11,006 bases of DNA. Source: an uncultured Actinomycetes bacterium (GTDB lineage Bacteria; Actinomycetota; Actinomycetes; Mycobacteriales; Mycobacteriaceae). Both the position numbers and the translations under genes were made by a program. Location: positions 1 to 11,006 of the forward strand of contig CAIWCQ010000124.1 in assembly GCA_903911165.1 (NCBI GenBank), read 5' to 3'. The notes under the pieces are model-generated. The model was given only the letters and a program-made list of their open reading frames with translations, searched no databases and had not been told where the DNA came from. Positions 1 to 5,396 of the stretch are shown here, in pieces (position 1 is the stretch's first letter; each line of letters begins with the position of its first letter).

Positions 1-264
1 GCCGGCGTGGCCGACCTGGACGACGGCGCCGGGCATCCGCGGTGCCGCAATCGCATCTTCGACGAGTTGTGCGACGGCAGAGAAATCACCGTCGGGCACC
101 ACGGGTGCGGTCACCGGTGGCGCCAGGGCAGCCGGTGCGGTTGTTGACGGTGCGACAGGGACCGGCGACGGTGGCGTCGCACGCCCGCAGGACGTGGCCG
201 CAGCGAGGCCGAACACAACGACGCCGATGACGCAGCGCCGCGCGCGGGACGATCCGGACATCAT
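1..264 (-). CDS. Lipoprotein, probable serine beta-lactamase-like hydrolase (N-terminal part only)
   Basis: The open frame runs from an ATG at 264 (a second in-frame ATG is at 261) to the window edge, giving 88 codons with the C-terminus missing. It starts with basic residues (R7, R9, R10), a hydrophobic stretch (about 12-23) and a cysteine at residue 26 in the context AATSC. This is a plausible lipobox, although A at -3 is less usual than L or V. A proline/alanine/threonine-rich linker follows (about 30-57), then a segment with MPGAVVQVGHAG. That is the usual opening of class C beta-lactamase-like serine hydrolases (PF00144 type). The catalytic SxxK motif would lie past the edge and cannot be checked. 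If right, the protein is exported, lipid-anchored and acts on a peptide or ester substrate outside the membrane. It starts 24 nt after the stop of the upstream gene at 289-732, so they are probably co-transcribed. No clear Shine-Dalgarno site is seen. Confidence 0.7.
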   Translation of the reverse strand, partial: MMSGSSRARRCVIGVVVFGLAAATSCGRATPPSPVPVAPSTTAPAALAPPVTAPVVPDGDFSAVAQLVEDAIAAPRMPGAVVQVGHAG

Positions 265-288
265 CACCGAACGGTAGTCGGACGCGGG

Positions 289-732
289 TCAGCCGTTGCT
301 GTAGACGCGGGTGGGCGCAACGAGCACTACGGTGCGCCGTTGCTGCGCCATGGTGCGGTCATACTCGGCCCAGTCGTCATGAGTGCCGCCACAGGCGGTG
401 AACGCCGCCCGTAGCAGCAGGCGAAGGTCATCGGCGTCGCTGAGGAAGCTCTGCGGGTCATCGGGTCCGGCCAATTCGCCCCTGCCCTCCACGGTCGCCC
501 ATTGCCAGCCGCTTCGGAAGGTCAGCGCAATTTGAGGGCGTGCCCGCAGGTTGATCAGCTTGACCGGCCCGTAGGTGACGAACGCGAGAACCGGCTCTGC
601 CGTCGCCGGGTGCGCGATGATGCCAGCGTTGATTAGGGACGCCTGGATGGTCTGGTCGGCGCGCAACGTCGACACCACCGCCAGGCCGCGATCCGCCTGA
701 GCAAGGGCAACGGCATCCTGCAGTGTGGGCAT
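289..732 (-). CDS. PPOX-class (pyridoxamine phosphate oxidase-like) F420/flavin-binding split-barrel protein
   Basis: The predicted protein has 147 residues, the normal size for small single-domain split-barrel (FDOR-B/PPOX) proteins. Family-like features are the first strand LAVVSTLRADQTIQ (about 17-30), a central region around VTYGPVKLINLRARPQIAL (about 52-70) in which K and R residues would contact cofactor phosphate, and a later strand WATVEGRGEL (about 77-86). Mycobacterial members use F420H2 or FMN to reduce diverse small molecules, or bind other cofactors such as biliverdin. They act in the cytoplasm. Substrate and exact cofactor cannot be read here, and plain FMN binding is possible. 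The ATG at 732 has only a weak GGCGG upstream. The gene is first in a minus-strand pair with the lipoprotein gene and is divergent from mtr. Confidence 0.8.
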   Translation of the reverse strand: MPTLQDAVALAQADRGLAVVSTLRADQTIQASLINAGIIAHPATAEPVLAFVTYGPVKLINLRARPQIALTFRSGWQWATVEGRGELAGPDDPQSFLSDADDLRLLLRAAFTACGGTHDDWAEYDRTMAQQRRTVVLVAPTRVYSNG

Positions 733-816
733 CCGCCAAGGATGTCACCGTCCGCGCGCCCGCAACCATGAACCCGTCAGCCCGGTGATCAACAACACCG
801 CTGGGGTAGACCACGG

Positions 817-834
817 CCGCGGGATTTCCCGCGG
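817..834. promoter_or_regulatory. Perfect inverted repeat upstream of mtr, candidate operator
   Basis: CCGCGGGA (817-824) and TCCCGCGG (827-834) are perfect reverse complements separated by TT. The repeat ends 11 nt before the -10-like TAGGCT (846-851), so it covers the -35 position of that promoter. It lies in the 143-bp gap between the divergent genes at 732 and 876. That it is a repressor or activator site is inference. GC-rich palindromes also occur by chance in such DNA. Confidence 0.45.
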
Positions 835-845
835 GTCTCCTGCCT

Positions 846-870
846 TAGGCTCGGCTCACGCACCAGGAGG
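846..870 (+). promoter_or_regulatory. Probable mtr -10 element and Shine-Dalgarno site
   Basis: TAGGCT at 846-851 fits the mycobacterial TANNNT -10 consensus. A start near 858 would leave a leader of under 20 nt carrying AGGAGG (865-870), five bases before the ATG at 876. The ribosome site is strong and fixes the start; the -10 call is weaker because no TTGACA-like -35 is visible. Confidence 0.5.
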
Positions 871-875
871 GGCAC

Positions 876-2285
876 ATGGAACAATTCGACGTCGCCATCA
901 TCGGAACAGGTTCGGGGAACTCGATTCTCGACGAGCGTTACGCCGACAAGCGCATTGCCATCTGCGAACAGGGCGTCTTCGGGGGCACCTGCCTGAACGT
1001 GGGGTGCATCCCCACGAAGATGTTCGTCTACGCCGCGGACGTGGCCCACACTGTCCGCGAGTCCGCCCGCTTCGGTGTCGACGCGCACATCGACGGCGTG
1101 CGCTGGCCCGACACCGTCTCGCGGGTATTCGGTCGCATCGATCCGATAGCCGAGGGTGGGGAGAAGTACCGGCGAAGTACTCCGAACGTCGCGGTGTACG
1201 CCAGCCACACGCAGTTCGCCGGCCGGACCGCGGAGGGCTTTCGACTGCGCACCCACGCCGGCGAGGAATTCACCGCCGAGCGTGTCGTCATCGCCGCCGG
1301 ATCACGAGCGATGGTGCCCGAGGTGATCGCCGACTCCGGGGTCGAGTTCCACACCAGTGACACGATCATGCGGATCCCCGAGTTACCCGAGCATCTGGTG
1401 ATCGTGGGCGGCGGATTCATCGCCGCGGAATTCGCCCACGTCTTCTCGGCTTTGGGCAGTCGCGTCACCGTGGTGATCCGGGGCGCCGCCATGCTGTCGC
1501 ACTGCGACGACACGATCCGTGACCGGTTCGCCGACATCGCCGCCAAGAACTGGGATATTCGCAGCCACCGCACGACGGTCAACGTGCGCCGGGATGGCCG
1601 CGAGATCGTCACCGGACTTGACGACGGCTCGAGCGTGCGCGGCGACGCGTTGCTCGTGGCCACCGGACGTATCCCCAACGGCGATCTGCTTGACGCCGAA
1701 TCGGTCGGGGTCGCACTCGAGGGCAGTCGCGTTGTCGTCGATGAGTACCAGCGCACATCGGCGCGGGGCATCTTCGCCCTGGGCGACGTGTCGTCGCGCT
1801 ACCAACTCAAACACGTGGCCAATCACGAGGCCCGAGTGGTGCAGCACAATCTGCTGCAGGACTGGGACGACACCGCCAACATGGTGGCGTCTGACCACCG
1901 GTATGTGCCGTCGGCGATCTTCACCGACCCGCAAATCGCGGCCGTCGGATTGACCGAAAAGCAAGCATTGGCAGCCGGTTTCGACATCAACGTCAAGGTT
2001 CAGGATTACGGCGACGTCGCGTACGGCTGGGCGATGGAAGACACCACCGGGATCGTCAAGATCATCGCCGACCGCGGCACCGGAGCGATCATGGGCGCGC
2101 ACATCATGGGCTATCAGGCAGCCACCTTGATTCAGCCGTTGATCCAGGCGATGAGTTTCGGACTGACGGCCCACGACATGGCCTGCGGCCAGTACTGGAT
2201 TCACCCGGCGTTGCCCGAAGTGATCGAGAACGCGCTCCTGGGACTGGGCGGCGAACCTGCCGATCCGGCCGCGCGGGCACACTGA
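876..2285 (+). CDS. mtr: Mycothione reductase (NADPH-dependent mycothiol disulfide reductase)
   Basis: This flavoprotein reduces oxidised mycothiol disulfide (mycothione) with NADPH and keeps the cytoplasmic mycothiol pool reduced. It is the actinobacterial counterpart of glutathione reductase. The 469-residue product has the FAD-binding start [10 protein letters not shown] (6-15) and the redox-active disulfide [13 protein letters not shown] with C39 and C44. The NADPH-binding region is [13 protein letters not shown] (about 173-185). A second FAD motif, IFALGDVSS, lies near 301-309. The C-terminal dimerisation domain carries the catalytic His-Glu pair in [12 protein letters not shown] (H443, E448). 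The close match of the N-terminus to mycobacterial Mtr and the AGGAGG five bases upstream support the ATG at 876. The C-terminus carries about ten extra polar residues. In M. tuberculosis mtr (Rv2855) is followed by nicT (Rv2856). Here a DedA-like gene converges on it with a 12-nt gap, so the neighbourhood differs. A generic dihydrolipoamide dehydrogenase is the main alternative, but the GTGSGNS start argues for Mtr. Confidence 0.95.
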   Translation: MEQFDVAIIGTGSGNSILDERYADKRIAICEQGVFGGTCLNVGCIPTKMFVYAADVAHTVRESARFGVDAHIDGVRWPDTVSRVFGRIDPIAEGGEKYRRSTPNVAVYASHTQFAGRTAEGFRLRTHAGEEFTAERVVIAAGSRAMVPEVIADSGVEFHTSDTIMRIPELPEHLVIVGGGFIAAEFAHVFSALGSRVTVVIRGAAMLSHCDDTIRDRFADIAAKNWDIRSHRTTVNVRRDGREIVTGLDDGSSVRGDALLVATGRIPNGDLLDAESVGVALEGSRVVVDEYQRTSARGIFALGDVSSRYQLKHVANHEARVVQHNLLQDWDDTANMVASDHRYVPSAIFTDPQIAAVGLTEKQALAAGFDINVKVQDYGDVAYGWAMEDTTGIVKIIADRGTGAIMGAHIMGYQAATLIQPLIQAMSFGLTAHDMACGQYWIHPALPEVIENALLGLGGEPADPAARAH

Positions 2286-2297
2286 ACGGCCGGGGCA

Positions 2298-2990
2298 TCA
2301 CCTGTCGCGGGCGCGCCAACTGCGAAATCCGCGATGGGCGGCGAACGCGCCGATTATCGCGGTCAGGCACCAGATACCGATGGCCACGTAGGCCAACGGT
2401 GAGTTGAGGTCTGAGATCGACGCTCCCAACGCGGTGTAGACGAACGCCCGCGGTACCGATCCGATGGCGGCCCCGATCGCCATCTGCCACAACGGAAGTC
2501 CGAACGCACCGAACGTGTAGGAAGCCAGCGCATCGGAGACACCGGGAACGAAACGCTGCCCGACAACTGCCCACAGCCCGCGTCGCTGGATCTGTGAGTC
2601 GATACGTTCTGCCCACTGCGCTCCGATTAGCGCCCGTGCGCTGTCTCGGCCCGCGTGCCTGCCGACCAGGGCGGCGATCGTCGCCGTCAACACCGTCGAA
2701 GCCAGCGTCACGAACGTGCCGAGCACCGGCCCGAACAGAAATCCGCTTCCGGCCGCAAGCAGTGGACCGGGGACGAATATCGCGGCCAGGGTGGCGGCGA
2801 TCGGGATGTAGAGCAGTGGAGCGACGGGCCCGGCCCTGGCGATGGCATCGCGGACCGCCTCGATGTCGATGACTCGCTGGACGGCGACGAGATAGAACAG
2901 CGTCAACAGGAAGGCCGCGAAGACCGCAAGCCGCAGGATGTGCTTTCGCCTGCTGCCGGTCGCAGTGTCCTCGCCGGACGCGCTGGTCAC
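2298..2990 (-). CDS. TVP38/TMEM64 family (DedA/SNARE-associated, VTT domain) membrane protein
   Basis: This is a 230-residue integral membrane protein. A short charged N-terminus is followed by a membrane helix (about 19-37). The VTT core has the re-entrant-type segment FVPGPLLAAGSGFLFGP (72-88), a long helix ending in the basic GRHAGR (110-115), and the second conserved part QRFVPGVSDALASYTFGA (145-162). Two further membrane segments lie near 165-190 and 197-218. Family members are linked to lipid scrambling or flippase activity and membrane homeostasis; no substrate can be given. I prefer the GTG at 2990. An upstream in-frame GTG at 3044 would add 18 codons rich in rare ones (AGG, CGA, TGT, AGT) that overlap a hairpin. 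TAGTAT also lies exactly 7 nt before 2990, as expected for a leaderless transcript. The gene is convergent with mtr and divergent from the ZIP gene. Confidence 0.85.
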   Translation of the reverse strand: MTSASGEDTATGSRRKHILRLAVFAAFLLTLFYLVAVQRVIDIEAVRDAIARAGPVAPLLYIPIAATLAAIFVPGPLLAAGSGFLFGPVLGTFVTLASTVLTATIAALVGRHAGRDSARALIGAQWAERIDSQIQRRGLWAVVGQRFVPGVSDALASYTFGAFGLPLWQMAIGAAIGSVPRAFVYTALGASISDLNSPLAYVAIGIWCLTAIIGAFAAHRGFRSWRARDR

Positions 2991-2997
2991 GCCGCCG

Positions 2998-3003
2998 ATA
3001 CTA
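2998..3003 (-). promoter_or_regulatory. -10 element for a leaderless DedA-like transcript
   Basis: On the minus strand TAGTAT (TANNNT) is followed by 7 nt and then the GTG start at 2990. This is the spacing that puts the transcription start on the first base of the codon. No good -35 is seen; an inverted repeat occupies that position. No Shine-Dalgarno site precedes the GTG, which agrees with leaderless initiation. Confidence 0.45.
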
Positions 3004-3012
3004 CGGCCCAGA

Positions 3013-3034
3013 CAAGGGGTTCGCCGACCCCTTG
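3013..3034. repeat. Inverted repeat (8-bp arms, 6-nt loop) over the DedA-like -35 position
   Basis: CAAGGGGT (3013-3020) and ACCCCTTG (3027-3034) are perfect reverse complements separated by TCGCCG. Measured from a start at 2990, the repeat spans about -23 to -44. It could be a regulator binding site for the minus-strand gene or for the divergent pair. It could also form an RNA hairpin if transcription from the ZIP side starts further upstream. Confidence 0.5.
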
Positions 3035-3076
3035 CAGTCGTCACGAATTGGCCCTACACCAGGGACCCCCGAGTCG

Positions 3077-3098
3077 GCATCGTCTGATGCGGAGCATC
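3077..3098. repeat. Alternating short inverted repeats upstream of the ZIP gene
   Basis: GCATC (3077-3081), GATGC (3086-3090) and GCATC (3094-3098) alternate, so the middle copy can pair with either neighbour (loops of 4 and 3 nt). The array lies about 22-43 nt before the ZIP start, over the -35 position of its promoter. The arms are only 5 bp, so this is a modest signal. Confidence 0.35.
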
Positions 3099-3106
3099 GC
3101 GGGGTG

Positions 3107-3112
3107 TAGTTT
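3107..3112 (+). promoter_or_regulatory. -10 element for a leaderless ZIP transcript
   Basis: TAGTTT (TANNNT) is followed by 7 nt and the ATG at 3120. No Shine-Dalgarno sequence precedes this ATG, so a leaderless mRNA is the simplest reading. It also decides the start against the in-frame ATG at 3087. Confidence 0.45.
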
Positions 3113-3119
3113 CCGCTTC

Positions 3120-3914
3120 ATGTTGGAAGCCGCACTCTTCGGTGCCATCGCCCAATCGGCTCTCGTCGTCGGAGCCGTGCTGGTGTGGCGGTTCCCATCA
3201 CTCAAGCGCCCAGTAATTGTCGGTGGCCTGATGGCTTTCGGCGCAGGCGCGGTCATCTCGGCTGTCACCGTCGATCTCGTTGCTGTCTCCTACAAAGAGG
3301 CCGGAGCAGGCCCAACTGCCCTGGGTATCGGCATCGGCTGTCTCATCTACTTCGGTATCATCGCTCTGCTTGAGCGCAAGGGTGACATAGAGCATGCGGC
3401 TGAGGCGCTCGAAGCCACCGAAGTCGCACCAAGCCCCGCGGGGCACGGCGAAGTAGTGCACGGTGCCTCCAAGAAAGAGGCCAGAAATCTCACTATCGGC
3501 ATGGTCATCGACGGCGTCCCTGAGTCCGTCGCGGTTGGCTTGACCTTGCATACGGCGACTTCGGGCGTCTCTGCCGCGCTGGTCGGCTCCATCTTCATCT
3601 CGGCTATCCCCGAGGCAATCGGCATCGCTGCTGCACTACTTGCCGGCGGTATCGCCATGGGCAAGATCCTGCTGAGGTTCGCCTCAATCGTCGTCATCGG
3701 AGCGGTCTTCGCGGCCGCTGGCTACACCCTGCTGGACGGGTCATCAGACGCGATGCAGGCGATAATCCAGTCCATCGCGGCGGGCGCGCTCCTCGTGGTC
3801 GTCATCAACGAGATGATCCCGATCGCGGTGCGAAACGTGAAGAACTGGGCCGGAGTTATCGGCGCCGCGGGCTTCGTGTTCTCTGCCGGACTCACCTGGT
3901 TTGCGGGGGGCTAG
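3120..3914 (+). CDS. ZIP-family divalent metal transporter
   Basis: The 264-residue protein appears to have eight membrane segments (about 5-24, 31-53, 65-84, 124-146, 151-177, 181-205, 211-238, 242-263), the ZIP layout. A polar variable loop lies between TM3 and TM4 (about 85-122), with histidines at 92, 109 and 114. TM4 has DGVPESVAVG (131-140) and TM5 has AIPEAIGIA (162-170), matching the paired HNxPEG-type metal-site helices. The canonical TM4 histidine-asparagine is replaced by isoleucine-aspartate. TM7 carries NEMIP (230-234). The family moves zinc, iron or manganese towards the cytoplasm; the metal here is unknown. The gene is lower in GC than its neighbours and uses rare codons such as AGA (Arg122) and ATA (Ile90), suggesting relatively recent transfer. 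It is divergent from the DedA-like gene and convergent with the dehydratase gene. Confidence 0.87.
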   Translation: MLEAALFGAIAQSALVVGAVLVWRFPSLKRPVIVGGLMAFGAGAVISAVTVDLVAVSYKEAGAGPTALGIGIGCLIYFGIIALLERKGDIEHAAEALEATEVAPSPAGHGEVVHGASKKEARNLTIGMVIDGVPESVAVGLTLHTATSGVSAALVGSIFISAIPEAIGIAAALLAGGIAMGKILLRFASIVVIGAVFAAAGYTLLDGSSDAMQAIIQSIAAGALLVVVINEMIPIAVRNVKNWAGVIGAAGFVFSAGLTWFAGG

Positions 3915-3959
3915 GCCGAGAGGTTCTGCGCCCAACTCACCAATCGCGGCGTCGCGGGG

Positions 3960-4982
3960 TCAGCGGAAGCGGACGTCCAACGTCGCCAGACCGAAGATCT
4001 TTCGGCTCTCGGATTTCGCGGAGACCAAAATGACGCCGGTGCGCGATTCGGGATCCAGTGACTTGATCCGGCCGCTGAACTCGATATCGGTGCCATCGCT
4101 GGCCGACACGATGGCGGGCGCAGATAGTCGCACCGCGTAGCGCGTGACCGCCCCTGGATCCCCCGTCCACGCCGAGACGAATCCTGCCCCCAACCCCATG
4201 GTGAGCATGCCGTGGGCGATGACATCGGGTAGTCCGGCCAGCTTGGCGATGCCCTCGTCCCAGTGGATCGGATTGGCATCGCCGGCCACGCCGGAATAAT
4301 TCACCAGATCGCCGCGGGACAGCCGGGTGTGGCGCACGCCCAATTCGTCGCCGACGGTGAGTTCATCGAAGTTCGCCGTGCCGGGCGTTCGGGACGAGTC
4401 GTCGGCAATCCGGATCCGGCCTTCGGGGCGCACTGTTTTGGTGTACTCGCCTTCACCGACGGCCATGATGTCCATGTCGTGCATCATCATTTTCGACACG
4501 GCCGCTTTGACCGCCGGGTTGATGTCCTCGGAGGTGACGCCGACGACGGTGGTGTGCAACGTATGCACGCGATCCCCAGCCGCATCGGTGAAGGTGTTCG
4601 TCACGGTGATCAGGTCCCTGCCGGCGATCCGGCGCACCGCAGTCAGTTCGACGTCGATATGCAGTTCGTCCCCGGCAACGATGGGGCGGTGCTGCTCGAA
4701 CACCTCTTCGGTCTGCACGTAGGTGTCGTAGCCGACGACCACCGACTCGAACATCAGGCGATTGCAGGACATCCCCGGAGTTGAGGTGAAGGTCAGCGGT
4801 GCCACCAGTTCCGAATAGCCCAGCGTCGCTGCGGCATCGACATCCCAGTGCACGGGGTGGTAGTCCTGCACGGCGCGGGCGTACTCACGGACCTTCTCAC
4901 GGCCGACCAGATAGGTGCCGTCCATCTGGTAGTAGTGGCCGACCCGGGATTCGAGATCCGGCGTCTCTGATGCTGCGGTCAT
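3960..4982 (-). CDS. Fused HadA/HadB-like (3R)-hydroxyacyl dehydratase (double hot-dog, MaoC type)
   Basis: The 340-residue product is two hot-dog domains in one chain. Residues about 10-150 resemble HadA (FAS1-like dehydratase domain), with VGREKVREYARAVQDYHPVHW (26-46) and LVAPLTFTS. Residues about 205-340 are a MaoC/HadB-like domain with the hydratase-2 motif YSGVAGDANPIHW (229-241). D235 and H240 are the expected catalytic pair, and AHGML (256-260) follows. Such enzymes dehydrate (3R)-hydroxyacyl-ACP or hydrate enoyl-CoA in mycolic-acid or other fatty-acyl metabolism. M. tuberculosis carries HadA and HadB as separate subunits; fused versions are known in mycobacteria. An in-frame GTG at 5033 is possible, but the extra 17 codons include two AGA and two TTG and look non-coding, so I prefer the ATG at 4982. 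It lies 61 nt after the Dabb gene on the same strand, probably one transcript. Confidence 0.88.
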   Translation of the reverse strand: MTAASETPDLESRVGHYYQMDGTYLVGREKVREYARAVQDYHPVHWDVDAAATLGYSELVAPLTFTSTPGMSCNRLMFESVVVGYDTYVQTEEVFEQHRPIVAGDELHIDVELTAVRRIAGRDLITVTNTFTDAAGDRVHTLHTTVVGVTSEDINPAVKAAVSKMMMHDMDIMAVGEGEYTKTVRPEGRIRIADDSSRTPGTANFDELTVGDELGVRHTRLSRGDLVNYSGVAGDANPIHWDEGIAKLAGLPDVIAHGMLTMGLGAGFVSAWTGDPGAVTRYAVRLSAPAIVSASDGTDIEFSGRIKSLDPESRTGVILVSAKSESRKIFGLATLDVRFR

Positions 4983-5043
4983 GAATTCGCCCAACTGTCT
5001 GTCGGCCTGTTCGCGCAAGCCGAATCTCGTCACCCTAGCCGCG

Positions 5044-5334
5044 CTACTGCTCCAACTGGACGACCGTGCGCGATTGAAGATTCGGGGCGATCATTTCCGC
5101 GAGAATCCGCTGATGTTCCGGATGATCGCGATAGGCGATGAAGGATGCACGGTCGTCGAATGTGCCGACCACCGCGAAGTCATTGGCCCCCGGCGTGAGG
5201 CCGACGTCCGACCCGCACAGATAGCTGCGCACACCATCGAAACGTGCGACCAGACCGCGAAGTGCATCGGCGATCCCGCGGTCGTCGTAGTCCTCGTCGC
5301 GCCACTTGAAAGTCACTACGTGAGTGAAAGCCAT
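5044..5334 (-). CDS. Dabb-domain (stress-responsive alpha/beta barrel) small protein
   Basis: The 96-residue product matches the length and pattern of single Dabb proteins (PF07876 type). It has an opening strand MAFTHVVTFKW, a helix (about 20-32), the strand pair GSDVGLTPGANDFAVVGTFDD (41-61) and the characteristic AYRDHPEHQR (67-76). These form dimeric ferredoxin-like barrels. Some are small-molecule enzymes or cyclases, most are of unknown role. In-frame starts at 5355 (ATG) and 5406 exist, but MAFTHVV is the usual family start and TACAGT lies exactly 7 nt before 5334. It is followed on the same strand by the fused dehydratase and diverges from the ABC-F gene across 62 bp. Confidence 0.85.
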   Translation of the reverse strand: MAFTHVVTFKWRDEDYDDRGIADALRGLVARFDGVRSYLCGSDVGLTPGANDFAVVGTFDDRASFIAYRDHPEHQRILAEMIAPNLQSRTVVQLEQ

Positions 5335-5359
5335 GGGTTCCACTGTAGAGACCATGGGT
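5331..5359. repeat. CCATGGGT direct repeat, 21-bp period
   Basis: CCATGGGT occurs at 5331-5338 and 5352-5359, exactly 21 bp apart, which is two helical turns. It lies in and next to the start of the Dabb gene, in the divergent region shared with the ABC-F gene. Each copy contains a Met codon of the longer reading of the Dabb frame, so chance is a real possibility. Confidence 0.25.
5342..5347 (-). promoter_or_regulatory. -10 element for a leaderless Dabb transcript
   Basis: On the minus strand TACAGT (TANNNT) is followed by 7 nt and then the ATG at 5334. This supports 5334 as both transcription and translation start. No clear -35 is visible. Confidence 0.4.
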
Positions 5360-5396
5360 ATCTGTGGGTCGGCTCCACGGGTGCGACGATAGAGCC

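Noticed and set aside
725..1360. 211-codon plus-strand frame overlapping the start of mtr
   Set aside because: The Arg/His-rich translation is typical of an off-frame shadow, and mtr has the strong ribosome site and the family sequence.
1383..2282. 299-codon minus-strand frame opposite mtr
   Set aside because: The product is Arg/His/Asp-rich with no recognisable domain, and mtr on the other strand is unambiguous.
2655..3119. N-terminal extension of the ZIP frame by 155 codons
   Set aside because: It lies antisense to the DedA-like gene, is full of Arg, Gln and Gly with no membrane character, and would delete the leaderless promoter before 3120.
3991..4055. Possible riboswitch or structured RNA near the convergent ends of ZIP and dehydratase
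   Set aside because: The region is coding for the dehydratase C-terminus and shows no convincing long stem; nothing beyond chance pairing was seen.
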